Origin: Mangrovicoccus sp049603835
Lineage (GTDB): Bacteria; Pseudomonadota; Alphaproteobacteria; Rhodobacterales; Rhodobacteraceae
Direction of reading: 5' to 3'
Length of the DNA: 64,000 nucleotides
Assembly: GCA_049603835.1 (NCBI GenBank)
Contig: JBMYSZ010000019.1
Coordinates: 1-64,000, forward strand
This document shows positions 17,689 through 25,119 of this stretch, one piece after another. The position numbers and the translations under genes are program-made. Under the pieces are notes generated by a model. It ran no database searches, was not told the origin of the DNA, and saw nothing but the letters and a program-made list of their open reading frames with translations. The number at the start of each line of letters is the position of its first letter. Positions within the stretch are counted from its first letter, which is position 1.

Positions 17689-18957
17689 TCAGGCCTCTAG
17701 CTGCGTGGCTGTGGCGCCGGTGATCTGCGCCTCGATAATCCGTCCCACGGGCTGGTCACTGGCAAAGCTGACTTCTGCAAATTGCTCCGTCCGGCCCATC
17801 CGTGGGTTTTCCATCAGCACCCGATGGGTCATGCCGATTTGCGCTTGTAAATGCCGCGTGGTTTGGCGCTGGCCCGCTTCGCGCAGCCGCCCCGCCCGTT
17901 CTTTGATCGCGCCACCCGCCACTTGCGGCATCCGTGCCGCTGGCGTGCCCGGACGCGGCGAATAGGGGAATACATGCAGCCAGGTCAGATCGCAGTCCTC
18001 GACCAAAGCCAGGCTATCGGCGAACATCTCTTCGGTTTCGGTGGGAAAGCCCGCGATCAGATCCGCGCCGAAAGTCATATCCGGCCGCAGCCGCCGCGCC
18101 TCTTGGCAGAACTGGATCGCATCACCGCGCAAATGCCGCCGCTTCATCCGTTTCAGGATCAGGTCACTGCCCGCCTGCAGGCTTAGATGCAAATGCGGCA
18201 TCAAGCGCGGCTCTTCGGCGATGGCCTGCCACAGGGCCTCATCCACTTCGATACTATCGATCGAGGAAATCCGCAGCCGCGGCAGCTCGGGCACCAGCTT
18301 CAGAATCCGCAGCACCAAATCACCGAGGCGCGGCGCAGCAGGCAAATCCGCGCCCCAGCTGGTCAGATCCACCCCGGTCAGCACGACCTCTTCAAAACCT
18401 TTCGCCACCAGCCGCCGGATTTGGTCAACCACCACCCCCGCCGGGACCGAGCGAGAATTCCCGCGCCCAAAAGGAATGATGCAGAATGTGCAGCGATGGT
18501 CACAGCCATTTTGCACCTGCACATAAGCCCGCGACCGGGTGCCAAAGCCATCAATCAGATGCGAAGCGGTTTCTTGCACGGACATGATGTCATCGACCAT
18601 GACCTTTTCCGTGTCGCCAATCAGATCCGGCACGGCCAGGCGTTTCCAGGCCTCTGGCTGCATCTTTTCACTATTGCCCAAAACCGCATCCACTTCGGGC
18701 ATCGCCGCGAAGCTGTCCGGGTCGGTTTGCGCCGCGCAGCCGGTGACCACCACCCGCGCATTAGGGTTTTCCCGCCGCAGCCGGCGCAGCTCTTGCCGCG
18801 ATTTTCGCACCGCTTCCGAGGTCACCGCACAGCTATTAACCACCACCGTATCGCGCAGCCCTTCGGCCTCGGACATGGCCTTCATCGCCTCAGTTTCATA
18901 GGCGTTCAGGCGGCAGCCCAAAGTGACGAATTTCACGCTTTTGTCCGATCCGCTCAT
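17689..18957 (-). CDS. mtaB: tRNA ct6A/t6A37 methylthiotransferase MtaB
   Basis: MtaB is a radical-SAM enzyme that adds a methylthio group to N6-threonylcarbamoyladenosine at tRNA position 37. The 422-residue product has an N-terminal UPF0004 domain (FVTLGCRLNAYETEAM), the radical-SAM cluster motif CDHRCTFCIIPFGRG, and a C-terminal TRAM-like end. The ATG at 18957 is chosen because MSGSDKSVKFVTLGCRLN is the family start; the open frame runs 23 codons upstream into dapF. It overlaps dapF by 4 bases. Confidence 0.93.
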   Translation of the reverse strand: MSGSDKSVKFVTLGCRLNAYETEAMKAMSEAEGLRDTVVVNSCAVTSEAVRKSRQELRRLRRENPNARVVVTGCAAQTDPDSFAAMPEVDAVLGNSEKMQPEAWKRLAVPDLIGDTEKVMVDDIMSVQETASHLIDGFGTRSRAYVQVQNGCDHRCTFCIIPFGRGNSRSVPAGVVVDQIRRLVAKGFEEVVLTGVDLTSWGADLPAAPRLGDLVLRILKLVPELPRLRISSIDSIEVDEALWQAIAEEPRLMPHLHLSLQAGSDLILKRMKRRHLRGDAIQFCQEARRLRPDMTFGADLIAGFPTETEEMFADSLALVEDCDLTWLHVFPYSPRPGTPAARMPQVAGGAIKERAGRLREAGQRQTTRHLQAQIGMTHRVLMENPRMGRTEQFAEVSFASDQPVGRIIEAQITGATATQLEA

Positions 18958-19787
18958 GCAAGGGACTCGTAAAAGCTTGGATCCAGCTCGGCTTTGAACA
19001 CTGTCGCAACCGGGCCGGTCAGCCAAATATCATCGTCGCGCCAATAGGCTTGCAGCGTGCCGCCATCCATATGCAGGGCGACAAATGGATCCGTTAGCCC
19101 CTTTTTCACCGCAGCCACCGCTGTGGCACAAGCGCCTGAGCCACAAGCCAAAGTCACCCCTGTGCCGCGCTCCCATACGCGCAGGCGGATTTCAGAACGG
19201 TTCAGCACTTGGGCAAATTCCACATTGGTGCGCGCCGGGAATAATGGGTCATGCTCCACTTGCGGGCCAAGCGAGGTCAGGGCCACCGCCTCTGCATCGG
19301 CAACAAAATGCACCGCATGGGGATTGCCCATACCCACCGCGACAGGCGCCCCGTCAAGCGGTAGAGCCATGGGATCCGCGCCAGGGGCCAAAGGGATCGC
19401 AGCATTTTCCAGGATCGGCGCGCCCATATTGACCCAAACCTGGCCCTCATCCCGTGCCGCCTGCAATTTGCGACCATCCGTATGCAGTACCAGCTCTTCT
19501 GTGCCCGCCTCTTCCATCAGCAAATGCGCTACGCAGCGGGTGGCATTGCCGCAAGTCCCGGACCGAGACCCGTCCGAATTCCAAAAGCTCAGATAAGGCG
19601 CGCCATCCGGACCGGTGGTGATTTCCGCCAGCTGATCGAATCCCACCCCGCGATGGCGATCCCCCAGCCCCTGAGCCAGAGTTTCAGTCATCTGCTCAGA
19701 CATACCACGGCTATCGATAATGATGAAATCATTACCTGCGCCATGCATTTTCAAAAACGGCCGGGTTTTGGGGAGATGTTTGATCAT
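18954..19787 (-). CDS. dapF: Diaminopimelate epimerase
   Basis: DapF interconverts LL- and meso-diaminopimelate for lysine and peptidoglycan synthesis. The 277-residue product has KMHGAGNDFIIIDSRG at the start and both cysteine-containing active-site motifs: SGTCGNATRC, where the usual GNG is GNA, and LACGSGACAT. It is first in a dapF-mtaB-paiB-like transcription unit. The tRNA-Lys gene that hosts the integrated element lies 128 bases away in the other direction. Confidence 0.96.
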   Translation of the reverse strand: MIKHLPKTRPFLKMHGAGNDFIIIDSRGMSEQMTETLAQGLGDRHRGVGFDQLAEITTGPDGAPYLSFWNSDGSRSGTCGNATRCVAHLLMEEAGTEELVLHTDGRKLQAARDEGQVWVNMGAPILENAAIPLAPGADPMALPLDGAPVAVGMGNPHAVHFVADAEAVALTSLGPQVEHDPLFPARTNVEFAQVLNRSEIRLRVWERGTGVTLACGSGACATAVAAVKKGLTDPFVALHMDGGTLQAYWRDDDIWLTGPVATVFKAELDPSFYESLA

Positions 19788-19915
19788 GGCGGTGCATATA
19801 CGGGCAGGATTTGGCGAATTCTACTGCTTGCGAAAGAAATCGAGGAATTCTGCAAATTATTTTGGATTCTGCGCTTGACCCCATCCCTCCCTATATGTAC
19901 CCAGCAGCTCCGCGT

Positions 19916-19991
19916 GGGCCGTTAGCTCAGTTGGTAGAGCAACTGACTTTTAATCAGTGGGTCACAGGTTCGAATCCTGTACGGCTCACCA
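19916..19991 (+). tRNA. tRNA-Lys (anticodon UUU)
   Basis: The 76-base gene folds to a full cloverleaf. The acceptor arm is GGGCCGT pairing with ACGGCTC (one G-U), followed by encoded ACCA. The anticodon loop is CTTTTAA with anticodon TTT, and the T-arm contains GGTTCGAATCC. It is intact because the inserted element restores the 3' half: bases 19947-19991 are duplicated at 57842-57886. The integrase lies 39 bases downstream. Confidence 0.97.
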
Positions 19992-19995
19992 CTGA
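19947..19995. repeat. attL: direct repeat inside and just past tRNA-Lys
   Basis: This 49-base segment starts at the anticodon loop (CTTTTAATCAG) and ends CACCACTGA, 4 bases past the tRNA. It matches 57842-57890 at 48 of 49 positions. The difference is G at 19983 versus T at 57878. Integration into the anticodon-to-3' half of a tRNA is standard for tyrosine recombinases. Confidence 0.92.
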
Positions 19996-20029
19996 AATCA
20001 AAGACTTAGCGTAAGATACGCGAACGCTG

Positions 20030-21058
20030 TCATTTTTGTTTCCCATTGGGTTTCCCACTTTCACGTTCTGTTTGTGTTCTTTTCTCGCGCAGACGCACCA
20101 CCTCATCCGCGAGTCGTTTCTGGTTTGCACCACTGGAATACTTGGCAACCATGCTGCGAGCCTTGTGGCCGGTGATGGCTGCGATCTGCGCATCCGTGGC
20201 CCCGAGTTCCGCAAGCTTTGAGGCAGCGCTGTAGCGTAGGCCGTGCAGGGAATAAGCTCGGGTGTTTGCCTTCTTTGAGATACGTGTGAGCCGCTGCGCA
20301 GCGCCGCTATAGGTCAAGGGTGCGCCGGTCTGGCTGGTGAGGATGAACACTCCGCGCTTCTTGGTCTGCCGCAAAATGTTCAATAGCTCATCCGTGCAGG
20401 GCACCCAAATCTTTGTGCCCGTTTTACTCTGCACCACATAGATGCCTTGGCCATCAAAATCAGACCATTTCATTTTAATCAGATCGCCCGCTCGCTGGCC
20501 TGTGCCTAGGGCGAGCTCAAAGAGCAGGGCCGCCTCTGGTGTCGCGTGCGCTCTAAACGCCTCAATGGCCCATTCCGGCCAAGGCGTATGGCCTTCACCC
20601 TCTTTCAGTTTGCGCACGCCCTTTGCCGGATTGTCTGAACGCCACCCAAGATCGATGGCGAACTCAAACAGTACCGAAATCACTTGCAGGGTGTAATTCG
20701 CTGTGCGCGGCTTGTCTGAATTTGCCTGCTGGATCGCTATCGCGTGTTTGCGCTGAAATTTTTGCGTGTCTTGGGTGCCAACCTTCTCGCGCAGATACTC
20801 GATATAGCGGGTGTATTCCCGCTTGGTGATCGGTTTCAGATCGATCCATCGGGGGCTCTTCTTGTAGAGCAGGATCAGATTGTTCCAGGAGGTTTTGCGC
20901 TCGACCAGATCGCCACCACGCATCAACCGCCAATAAGCTTTGTCGTATTCTTCGCTGGCTGGATCGTCGGGTAAGCGGATGTATTTGCCGTCCTTGCGGA
21001 AATACTGATAGGAGCGGCCTTTAATGACTTTGGTTGTTGTGAATTTCTTTCTTACCAT
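20030..21058 (-). CDS. int: Tyrosine recombinase / phage integrase
   Basis: The 342-residue protein catalyses integration and excision at the tRNA-Lys att site. The catalytic set is visible: Arg189 in GTGQRAGDLIKMKW, Lys212, His272-x-x-Arg275 in LHGLRYSAAS, His298 in ITGHKARS and the nucleophile Tyr307. The N-terminus (YQYFRKDGKYIRLP) and the SAM-like core-binding region around residues 55-155 are typical of prophage integrases. It points toward attL and overlaps the xis stop by 7 bases (ATGGTAA), so the pair is coupled. Confidence 0.95.
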   Translation of the reverse strand: MVRKKFTTTKVIKGRSYQYFRKDGKYIRLPDDPASEEYDKAYWRLMRGGDLVERKTSWNNLILLYKKSPRWIDLKPITKREYTRYIEYLREKVGTQDTQKFQRKHAIAIQQANSDKPRTANYTLQVISVLFEFAIDLGWRSDNPAKGVRKLKEGEGHTPWPEWAIEAFRAHATPEAALLFELALGTGQRAGDLIKMKWSDFDGQGIYVVQSKTGTKIWVPCTDELLNILRQTKKRGVFILTSQTGAPLTYSGAAQRLTRISKKANTRAYSLHGLRYSAASKLAELGATDAQIAAITGHKARSMVAKYSSGANQKRLADEVVRLREKRTQTERESGKPNGKQK

Positions 21059-21258
21059 TCAATTTCCTCATATCCATCCGCCTTCTCACCTCTGACAATC
21101 GCCTTTAATTCATCAGTTTCCCAACGCTCATAGGGGCCGATTTTTTGCGGCCTGGGCAAAATGCCCTCTTCCACCAATGTCAGAAACTCACGCTGCGTCA
21201 TCTCAAAGAGCGCAGCGGCAGTTTTGGCTGTGGCGAAAAGAGGCGTGTGCTTTCCCAT
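21052..21258 (-). CDS. Probable excisionase (small MerR/AlpA-like HTH protein)
   Basis: The 68-residue product (from the ATG at 21258) reads ATAKTAAALFEMTQREFLTLVEEGILPRP and then GPYERWETDELKAIV. This is a winged-helix pattern like AlpA/MerR-type excisionases. It is immediately upstream of and overlaps int, the standard xis position. The open frame allows an alternative start at 21294 with 12 extra residues, but the internal ATG matches the family start better. Confidence 0.75.
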   Translation of the reverse strand: MGKHTPLFATAKTAAALFEMTQREFLTLVEEGILPRPQKIGPYERWETDELKAIVRGEKADGYEEIEW

Positions 21259-21371
21259 TATGCAGATGATCTCCAATATGTTTTGGCAACGCATTTCAAA
21301 TGTGTGCGCGATAACCCAAGGGTGCCTGATTTCCGTCGCTGGCCCCCGCCTCCGAGGCCCAGAAAGAGAGA

Positions 21372-22187
21372 TCAGGTGCGTCCAAAAAACACCGGCAAGC
21401 CAGTTTCATCGGCAGCAACGGTAGCGAGTTCAGAGAACTTTGCTTGGCGCTGGTACTCAACGCGATGCCAGTTGAAGCCGAGATAAAGCGCATCAGGATT
21501 CACGCGGAAACGGAATTTGGCCGTGATTATGGTTGGCTCTTCGCCCTGATAGAGCGGCAGCGCCAGCTTGATCTCGGTTGGCACAACCATCTCATTTTTT
21601 ACACGAGTTTCGTTCTCATAGATGAAAGAGCGATCCCCGTTGTCCAGGCGCGTGCCGCTTTTGAAGGATGCGCCCTGGGTGGCCTCAAGCTCGCGGCAGA
21701 TTTCGAGCAGCGTGGAGGCATCCGGATCGATCACATCCGCCACGTTTTCCTCAATGAAGAACGCGAATTCCTTCTGCGTGTGCAGCGCGTTTTCCATCTT
21801 GCTCCACCGCTTGTACTCCTCACTGTCGCGCAGAACGAGCGTGACGCTGTGGGCCGAATGTTGCGGCGCAAGCTCATGCTCATTGTCTGCGTGCCAATCC
21901 AGATGCGCCGCGATCTTTCCGCTGTCATAGTCGGCAATGATGATGCTGCGCGTGTCGCTGAACCGATTAGCATAGGCCGTAAGCGAGGCGCGATCATCCA
22001 CGGTGATCGCTTGCTTGATGTGCGAAGGCAGATGGTTCGGGTTTGTCACCTCTTTTAGTTCATAGCCTTTCGGCACAAACACATGCTTTCGGCCGTCCTC
22101 ATGATCAACCACGGGCGTTGCAAGACGTGCAGCGTCAATGGCCGCATCTAAGGCGTGGCAAGGTGTATAGTCGGTGGGTTGTTCCAT
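21372..22187 (-). CDS. Phage protein of the DUF2303 family
   Basis: The 271-residue product matches DUF2303 (YfdQ-like) proteins of prophage early operons. It has VFVPKGYELKEV near residue 50, IIIADYDSGKIAAHLDWHADN, WSKMENALHTQKEFAFFIEENV, and a C-terminal GFNWHRVEYQRQAKFSE. The function of the family is not known. A good ribosome site (AAGGAAA) precedes the ATG. It is in the leftward early operon ahead of xis-int. Confidence 0.85.
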   Translation of the reverse strand: MEQPTDYTPCHALDAAIDAARLATPVVDHEDGRKHVFVPKGYELKEVTNPNHLPSHIKQAITVDDRASLTAYANRFSDTRSIIIADYDSGKIAAHLDWHADNEHELAPQHSAHSVTLVLRDSEEYKRWSKMENALHTQKEFAFFIEENVADVIDPDASTLLEICRELEATQGASFKSGTRLDNGDRSFIYENETRVKNEMVVPTEIKLALPLYQGEEPTIITAKFRFRVNPDALYLGFNWHRVEYQRQAKFSELATVAADETGLPVFFGRT

Positions 22188-22224
22188 TGTGGTTTCCTTT
22201 GCTCAGGGCTTCAGGTGGAGAGGG

Positions 22225-22566
22225 TTATTCCGCTGCTTGGCTTTCGGCAGAGCGGCGGCGTTCGATTTCATCTTCAATGTCGTATTGATTTGGGTCGCGG
22301 CGGGTCAGACGTCCCTCATCATCAGCGAAGTAGATGCCTGTTCCCATTGGGCGCTGAGGTATCTTGGCTGTCAGTTTCGGCGTGCATTCGATCTGACCTG
22401 CCTTGTTGAGCTTGAAGGGAAGCTTGATATTGATCTCGCCATCACCGCCTGTGGCGTGCATGGCCTCAATGACATTGGAGAGCTGCTGATCTCCCTCGCG
22501 AAGCAATTCGCCGCGCCGAAAGCTCTGCATGAACTCAAGGAAGTTGATGGAGTGATCAAGTTTCAT
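22225..22566 (-). CDS. Hypothetical phage early protein
   Basis: The 113-residue product contains FLEFMQSFRRGELLREGDQQLSNVIEAM and ends in an acidic/Arg-rich tail (YDIEDEIERRRSAESQAAE). A AGAGGATCC-type purine stretch precedes the start. I do not recognise the family. The neighbours suggest a partner of the DUF2303 protein that follows 37 bases later, as these two often travel together in prophages; that is inference. Confidence 0.7.
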   Translation of the reverse strand: MKLDHSINFLEFMQSFRRGELLREGDQQLSNVIEAMHATGGDGEINIKLPFKLNKAGQIECTPKLTAKIPQRPMGTGIYFADDEGRLTRRDPNQYDIEDEIERRRSAESQAAE

Positions 22567-22578
22567 GGAGGGGATCCT

Positions 22579-22860
22579 CTATCTGGGGGTTGCAATTTTT
22601 CCGGTCCACGCATCGAATTCCGTGCACAGGGCCTGAAAGCGGATGAGCGCCAGGGGATCAGTGTTCAGATCGCGGCGGGTGGTGATCTTACAGCAGTCGC
22701 GCAAATATTCTGCTGCGGCTGAGCTGCTGAACTGCCCGCCAGGAAAGCCGCACCGCATGGATGCGAATTGTTGAAATCGGTCATCATTGCAGATGATGCC
22801 CGCCTGTTGTGCGGGCGGTAGATCTTCAAACCGCTGGTGCAGTGTGGCGCTCATAGCCAT
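22579..22860 (-). CDS. Hypothetical phage early protein
   Basis: The 93-residue frame includes HQRFEDLPPAQQAGIICNDDRFQQF and several cysteines without a clear metal motif. Its start ATG overlaps the upstream stop as TGATG, indicating coupled translation in the leftward early operon. No family recognised. Confidence 0.6.
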   Translation of the reverse strand: MAMSATLHQRFEDLPPAQQAGIICNDDRFQQFASMRCGFPGGQFSSSAAAEYLRDCCKITTRRDLNTDPLALIRFQALCTEFDAWTGKIATPR

Positions 22861-23108
22861 CACACGGCTCCATCATGAAGGGATTGCGAGCGGCATGTGT
22901 TGCAAAGACGGTTGTGCGGCCCATCGCTTAAAAAGCTGGCCGAACAGGTCATGCACTTGCGGGTTTTGCGCTTTGCTTCGCGCTCTAAGCGTTCCAGTTT
23001 CTCCTGGGCGAGGGCGTGATTAGTGGGGCCATGAACCACTTCGCCATCCTTGCGGATGAAATAATTGTACTGATCCCGGACAATTTCAAAATTGGGGTGG
23101 ATGCCCAT
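22860..23108 (-). CDS. Small putative zinc-binding phage protein
   Basis: The 82-residue product has an N-terminal segment HPNFEIVRDQYNYFIRKDG, a charged helix and a CxxC pair set (CMTCSASFLSDGPHNRLCNTC, cysteines about 14 residues apart) that looks like a zinc ribbon. Such small ribbons are common in phage early operons, with unknown roles. It is coupled on both sides by TGATG overlaps. Confidence 0.65.
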   Translation of the reverse strand: MGIHPNFEIVRDQYNYFIRKDGEVVHGPTNHALAQEKLERLEREAKRKTRKCMTCSASFLSDGPHNRLCNTCRSQSLHDGAV

Positions 23109-23308
23109 CACGCCGCCTCCAATCCCGCCACAGCACGTGAAGGGGCTTGCATTTGACGGATGCGCATCTGGTCAACACGCTGGCCGCGCTGGCCCATCAG
23201 AACTGCCCAGGCGAACAGGCGCTGGCTGGATTGATCGGCAAAGCGTTCAGGGTTGTTCACCACTTCTTTCGCATCTGCGGCGATCTGTGAATGCTCTTGT
23301 TTCAGCAT
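23108..23308 (-). CDS. Small hypothetical protein, first gene of the leftward operon
   Basis: The 66-residue product reads DAKEVVNNPERFADQSSQRLFAWAVLMGQRG, predicted mostly helical, with no recognised family. An excellent ribosome site (AGGAGG) lies 6 bases before the ATG. A promoter with an embedded operator is directly upstream. As first gene of the int operon it could be a small regulator, but nothing in the sequence proves it. Confidence 0.65.
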   Translation of the reverse strand: MLKQEHSQIAADAKEVVNNPERFADQSSQRLFAWAVLMGQRGQRVDQMRIRQMQAPSRAVAGLEAA

Positions 23309-23338
23309 GGGTTGCCTCCTGTGTTGAGGAGACTATAA

Positions 23339-23385
23339 ATCCGAATTTTGCGGATATCACAAGATTAAATACGATATTTTCGGAT
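23339..23385 (-). promoter_or_regulatory. Left operator pair and early leftward promoter
   Basis: A perfect ATCCG-N7-CGGAT palindrome lies at 23339-23355. A one-mismatch copy (ATACG-N7-CGGAT) lies at 23369-23385, centres 30 bp apart. Read on the minus strand, a TTGTGA hexamer and TTTATA at 17-base spacing flank the first palindrome, so bound repressor would cover the promoter. The same palindrome recurs in the cI-cro spacer. Confidence 0.7.
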
Positions 23386-23507
23386 TTTTATTGAGGCGCG
23401 CTTGTAGCCAGACCCCCAATAGGCAAGAATAAAACAAGAACATTTTATGGGAGGTGATTCTGTGTGGTTAAGTCGGTTCGCGCTATTGAGAAAGCTCGGC
23501 GTCGATC

Positions 23508-23837
23508 TTAATCTGCTGTTTGATCCTGCGCATTGTTTGCGGCGGAGAGCGCAGAGAAAAGCTTTTCCTGGACGTCGGAGGGCAGCTGAGCAAAGTCTCC
23601 ATGAAGGAGAAAATTAAAATCAATGCGGTGCATTCGATAGAAATATCTCATCAGCTGAATACTAGGCGCTCCGCGCTTTTCTTGTGAGTTCAGCGTTGTT
23701 GCCTTCATTCCCAACTCGGCTGCCAGCTTGTTTTGCTGCAAACCAGCCGCCTTTCTGGCGGCGGATACGCGGACGCTTATCGCCTCTGGATTCACATCAC
23801 CTGTCCGCGCAAGCCGTTCTTTATACTCAATGCTCAT
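23508..23837 (-). CDS. CI-like phage repressor, short XRE-type HTH protein
   Basis: The 109-residue protein has a helix-turn-helix of XRE type at about residues 22-60 (ARKAAGLQQNKLAAELGMKATTLNSQEKRG) and a short tail. It diverges from a Cro-like gene across an 87-base spacer carrying operators, the classical lysogeny switch layout. It lacks the C-terminal S24/LexA peptidase domain of lambda CI, so RecA-driven self-cleavage is not expected. Length and position, not experiment, support the repressor role. Confidence 0.8.
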   Translation of the reverse strand: MSIEYKERLARTGDVNPEAISVRVSAARKAAGLQQNKLAAELGMKATTLNSQEKRGAPSIQLMRYFYRMHRIDFNFLLHGDFAQLPSDVQEKLFSALSAANNAQDQTAD

Positions 23838-23856
23838 AGATACTTGATCTCACAAA

Positions 23857-23913
23857 ATCCGAAAAAGTTGAATTTCCTTGTTTGCGTATCTTGAAAATCC
23901 GCAAATATCGGAT
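23857..23913. promoter_or_regulatory. Right operators in the divergent repressor-cro spacer
   Basis: A perfect ATCCG-N7-CGGAT site lies at 23897-23913, 11 bases before the cro start. A degenerate copy (ATCCG-N7-TGAAT) lies at 23857-23873, 20 bases from the repressor start. With the two left copies these define the likely repressor recognition sequence. Occupancy would block both rightward transcription and, at the weaker site, the repressor gene itself. Confidence 0.7.
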
Positions 23914-23924
23914 ATTCATATGGT

Positions 23925-24155
23925 ATGTATGGCTCCGTAAGGGAATTTGTGGATCGGCTTGGTGGCTACCGTGAGGTAGCCGACCGCCTATCCATGCGTC
24001 CAACCACTCTGCACACTCACATCACAAACGGCGTATTGCCAGCGCGGTGGTATTGCGTGTTCTGCGCCTTGGCGGATCAAGCAAAGATTAACCGGCCTCA
24101 AAATAGCCTTTTCTCGTTTGAGCCGGTCCCGGTCTTTCTTGGGGATGCGGTATGA
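23925..24155 (+). CDS. Cro-like HTH regulator
   Basis: The 76-residue product has the pattern FVDRLGGYREVADRLSMRPTTLHTHITNG, a compact helix-turn-helix like YdaS/Cro-type proteins that start rightward phage operons. It is divergent from the CI-like repressor with shared operators. The ATG at 23925 is the first in the frame. Its stop overlaps the next small frame as ATGA. Confidence 0.7.
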   Translation: MYGSVREFVDRLGGYREVADRLSMRPTTLHTHITNGVLPARWYCVFCALADQAKINRPQNSLFSFEPVPVFLGDAV

Positions 24156-24259
24156 CACAATCACAGAAGTTCCTTCCCGCCCTCAATCATGTCAATGAAT
24201 TCATATTCATCCATGATCTGGATCTGGTGCCCTCCGTCAATCAAAGAGAGGCGAGCTAA
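24152..24259 (+). CDS. 35-residue small protein coupled on both sides
   Basis: An ATG at 24152 overlaps the cro stop (ATGA). Its TAA at 24257-24259 overlaps the next start (TAATG). The encoded peptide starts MTQSQKFLPALNH and ends VPSVNQREAS. Tight coupling at both ends is the argument that it is translated. No family can be given at this length. Confidence 0.5.
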   Translation: MTQSQKFLPALNHVNEFIFIHDLDLVPSVNQREAS

Positions 24260-24558
24260 TGGCCGATCAGATGAATACCGATCTTTTTCGCTCCATTGCT
24301 GATGAACTGGAGCGGCATGAAAGCGAGGTGGCGATGTGTGAAACCGCCACCCGTCAGGTCATCGCCAAATATGAAGCTGCTGCGAAGCAGTCTGCTCAGC
24401 GGTTTGACGCTCGGATGCGTGATCTCAAATCTGGTCAAGAACCCGTTCCTCAAAATCGTCAGCCCACTCAATCAGAGCCTTGTGGCCTGGGCGCATCTCA
24501 ATGTCGTCATGGTCATATTCTTGGGCGCTTTCTCGAATGGATTCGGAGAGTGCTGTGA
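24259..24558 (+). CDS. Small early protein resembling the tape-measure N-terminus
   Basis: The 99-residue frame begins MADQMNTDLFRSIADELERHESEV. Residues about 31-53 (TRQVIAKYEAAAKQSAQRFD) align to the N-terminus of the tape-measure protein in this prophage with 12 of 23 identical positions. Its last third overlaps a minus-strand gene tail-to-tail by 134 bases and has low-complexity coding character there. The N-terminal part is better supported than the C-terminal part. Function unknown. Confidence 0.5.
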   Translation: MADQMNTDLFRSIADELERHESEVAMCETATRQVIAKYEAAAKQSAQRFDARMRDLKSGQEPVPQNRQPTQSEPCGLGASQCRHGHILGRFLEWIRRVL

Positions 24559-24697
24559 TGATTAATTCGGGGTTCTCAAATTCACGCGCCCGCTGCGCCG
24601 TCAGAAACACCACCAGATTGGTGAGTGCGATAACCTTTGCCTCAAGTGCCAGTGTGCGTGCTTTTGCAACGCGTTTCTCCACTCCGTCCAAGTCCAT
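24425..24697 (-). CDS. Small antisense-oriented early protein
   Basis: The 90-residue acidic helical protein (KRVAKARTLALEAKVIALTNLVVF, then EYDHDDIEMRPGHKALIEWADDF) has a strong ribosome site (AGGAAAGGAA) before its ATG. It runs opposite to the surrounding rightward early genes and overlaps the end of the 24259-24558 frame. With the minus-strand gene upstream it forms a two-gene leftward unit. No family recognised. Confidence 0.6.
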   Translation of the reverse strand: MDLDGVEKRVAKARTLALEAKVIALTNLVVFLTAQRAREFENPELIITALSESIRESAQEYDHDDIEMRPGHKALIEWADDFEERVLDQI

Positions 24698-24733
24698 TTC
24701 AAATTCCTTTCCTCAATCGGTGTCGGGGGGTAT

Positions 24734-25009
24734 TCACCCTGTTCTCGCAACATTCATCGGATCAATGCGATCAATCAGTGCGTCATACGCCTCTGCGCGG
24801 ATGCTGTATATCGGATCATCCATGTTTTCTGCCGCCAGTCGCGTGATACGGCTGAGGTTTTCGTTCATTGTGGATGCGGTCAGCGTCCTTATTGCGGGCG
24901 CTACATCATCCAAAGAGGTCAGCAGCGCGAGAAAGGCGGCTTGTAGCGCCTCTATCTCGGCATTCGTTTCGCAAGCGCTCGCGTCAAAATCATCGTCATC
25001 ATCGGCCAT
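24734..25009 (-). CDS. Small acidic protein, opposite to neighbours
   Basis: The 91-residue product begins MADDDDDFDASACETNAEIEALQ and is rich in acidic residues and helices (FLALLTSLDDVAPAIRTLTA). A GGAGG site lies 6 bases before the ATG at 25009; a TTG three bases earlier is possible. It is the first gene of the leftward pair ending at 24425. A DNA mimic or regulator is conceivable from the acidity, but this is speculation. Confidence 0.6.
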   Translation of the reverse strand: MADDDDDFDASACETNAEIEALQAAFLALLTSLDDVAPAIRTLTASTMNENLSRITRLAAENMDDPIYSIRAEAYDALIDRIDPMNVARTG

Positions 25010-25119
25010 CAAAATCCTCCCTGATGGTTGGTGGCGCGGGGCGGCTCGGTTGGCGCTGGTCGTCCCGCATTACTTTGCTACTGCAAGCTGTGTCAGCTTT
25101 AAAGGAAACGAGGTTTCCC

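Noticed and set aside
18187..18972. Long plus-strand frame opposite mtaB
   Set aside because: The radical-SAM motif on the minus strand is clear; the 261-codon plus frame has His/Arg/Gln-rich shadow composition.
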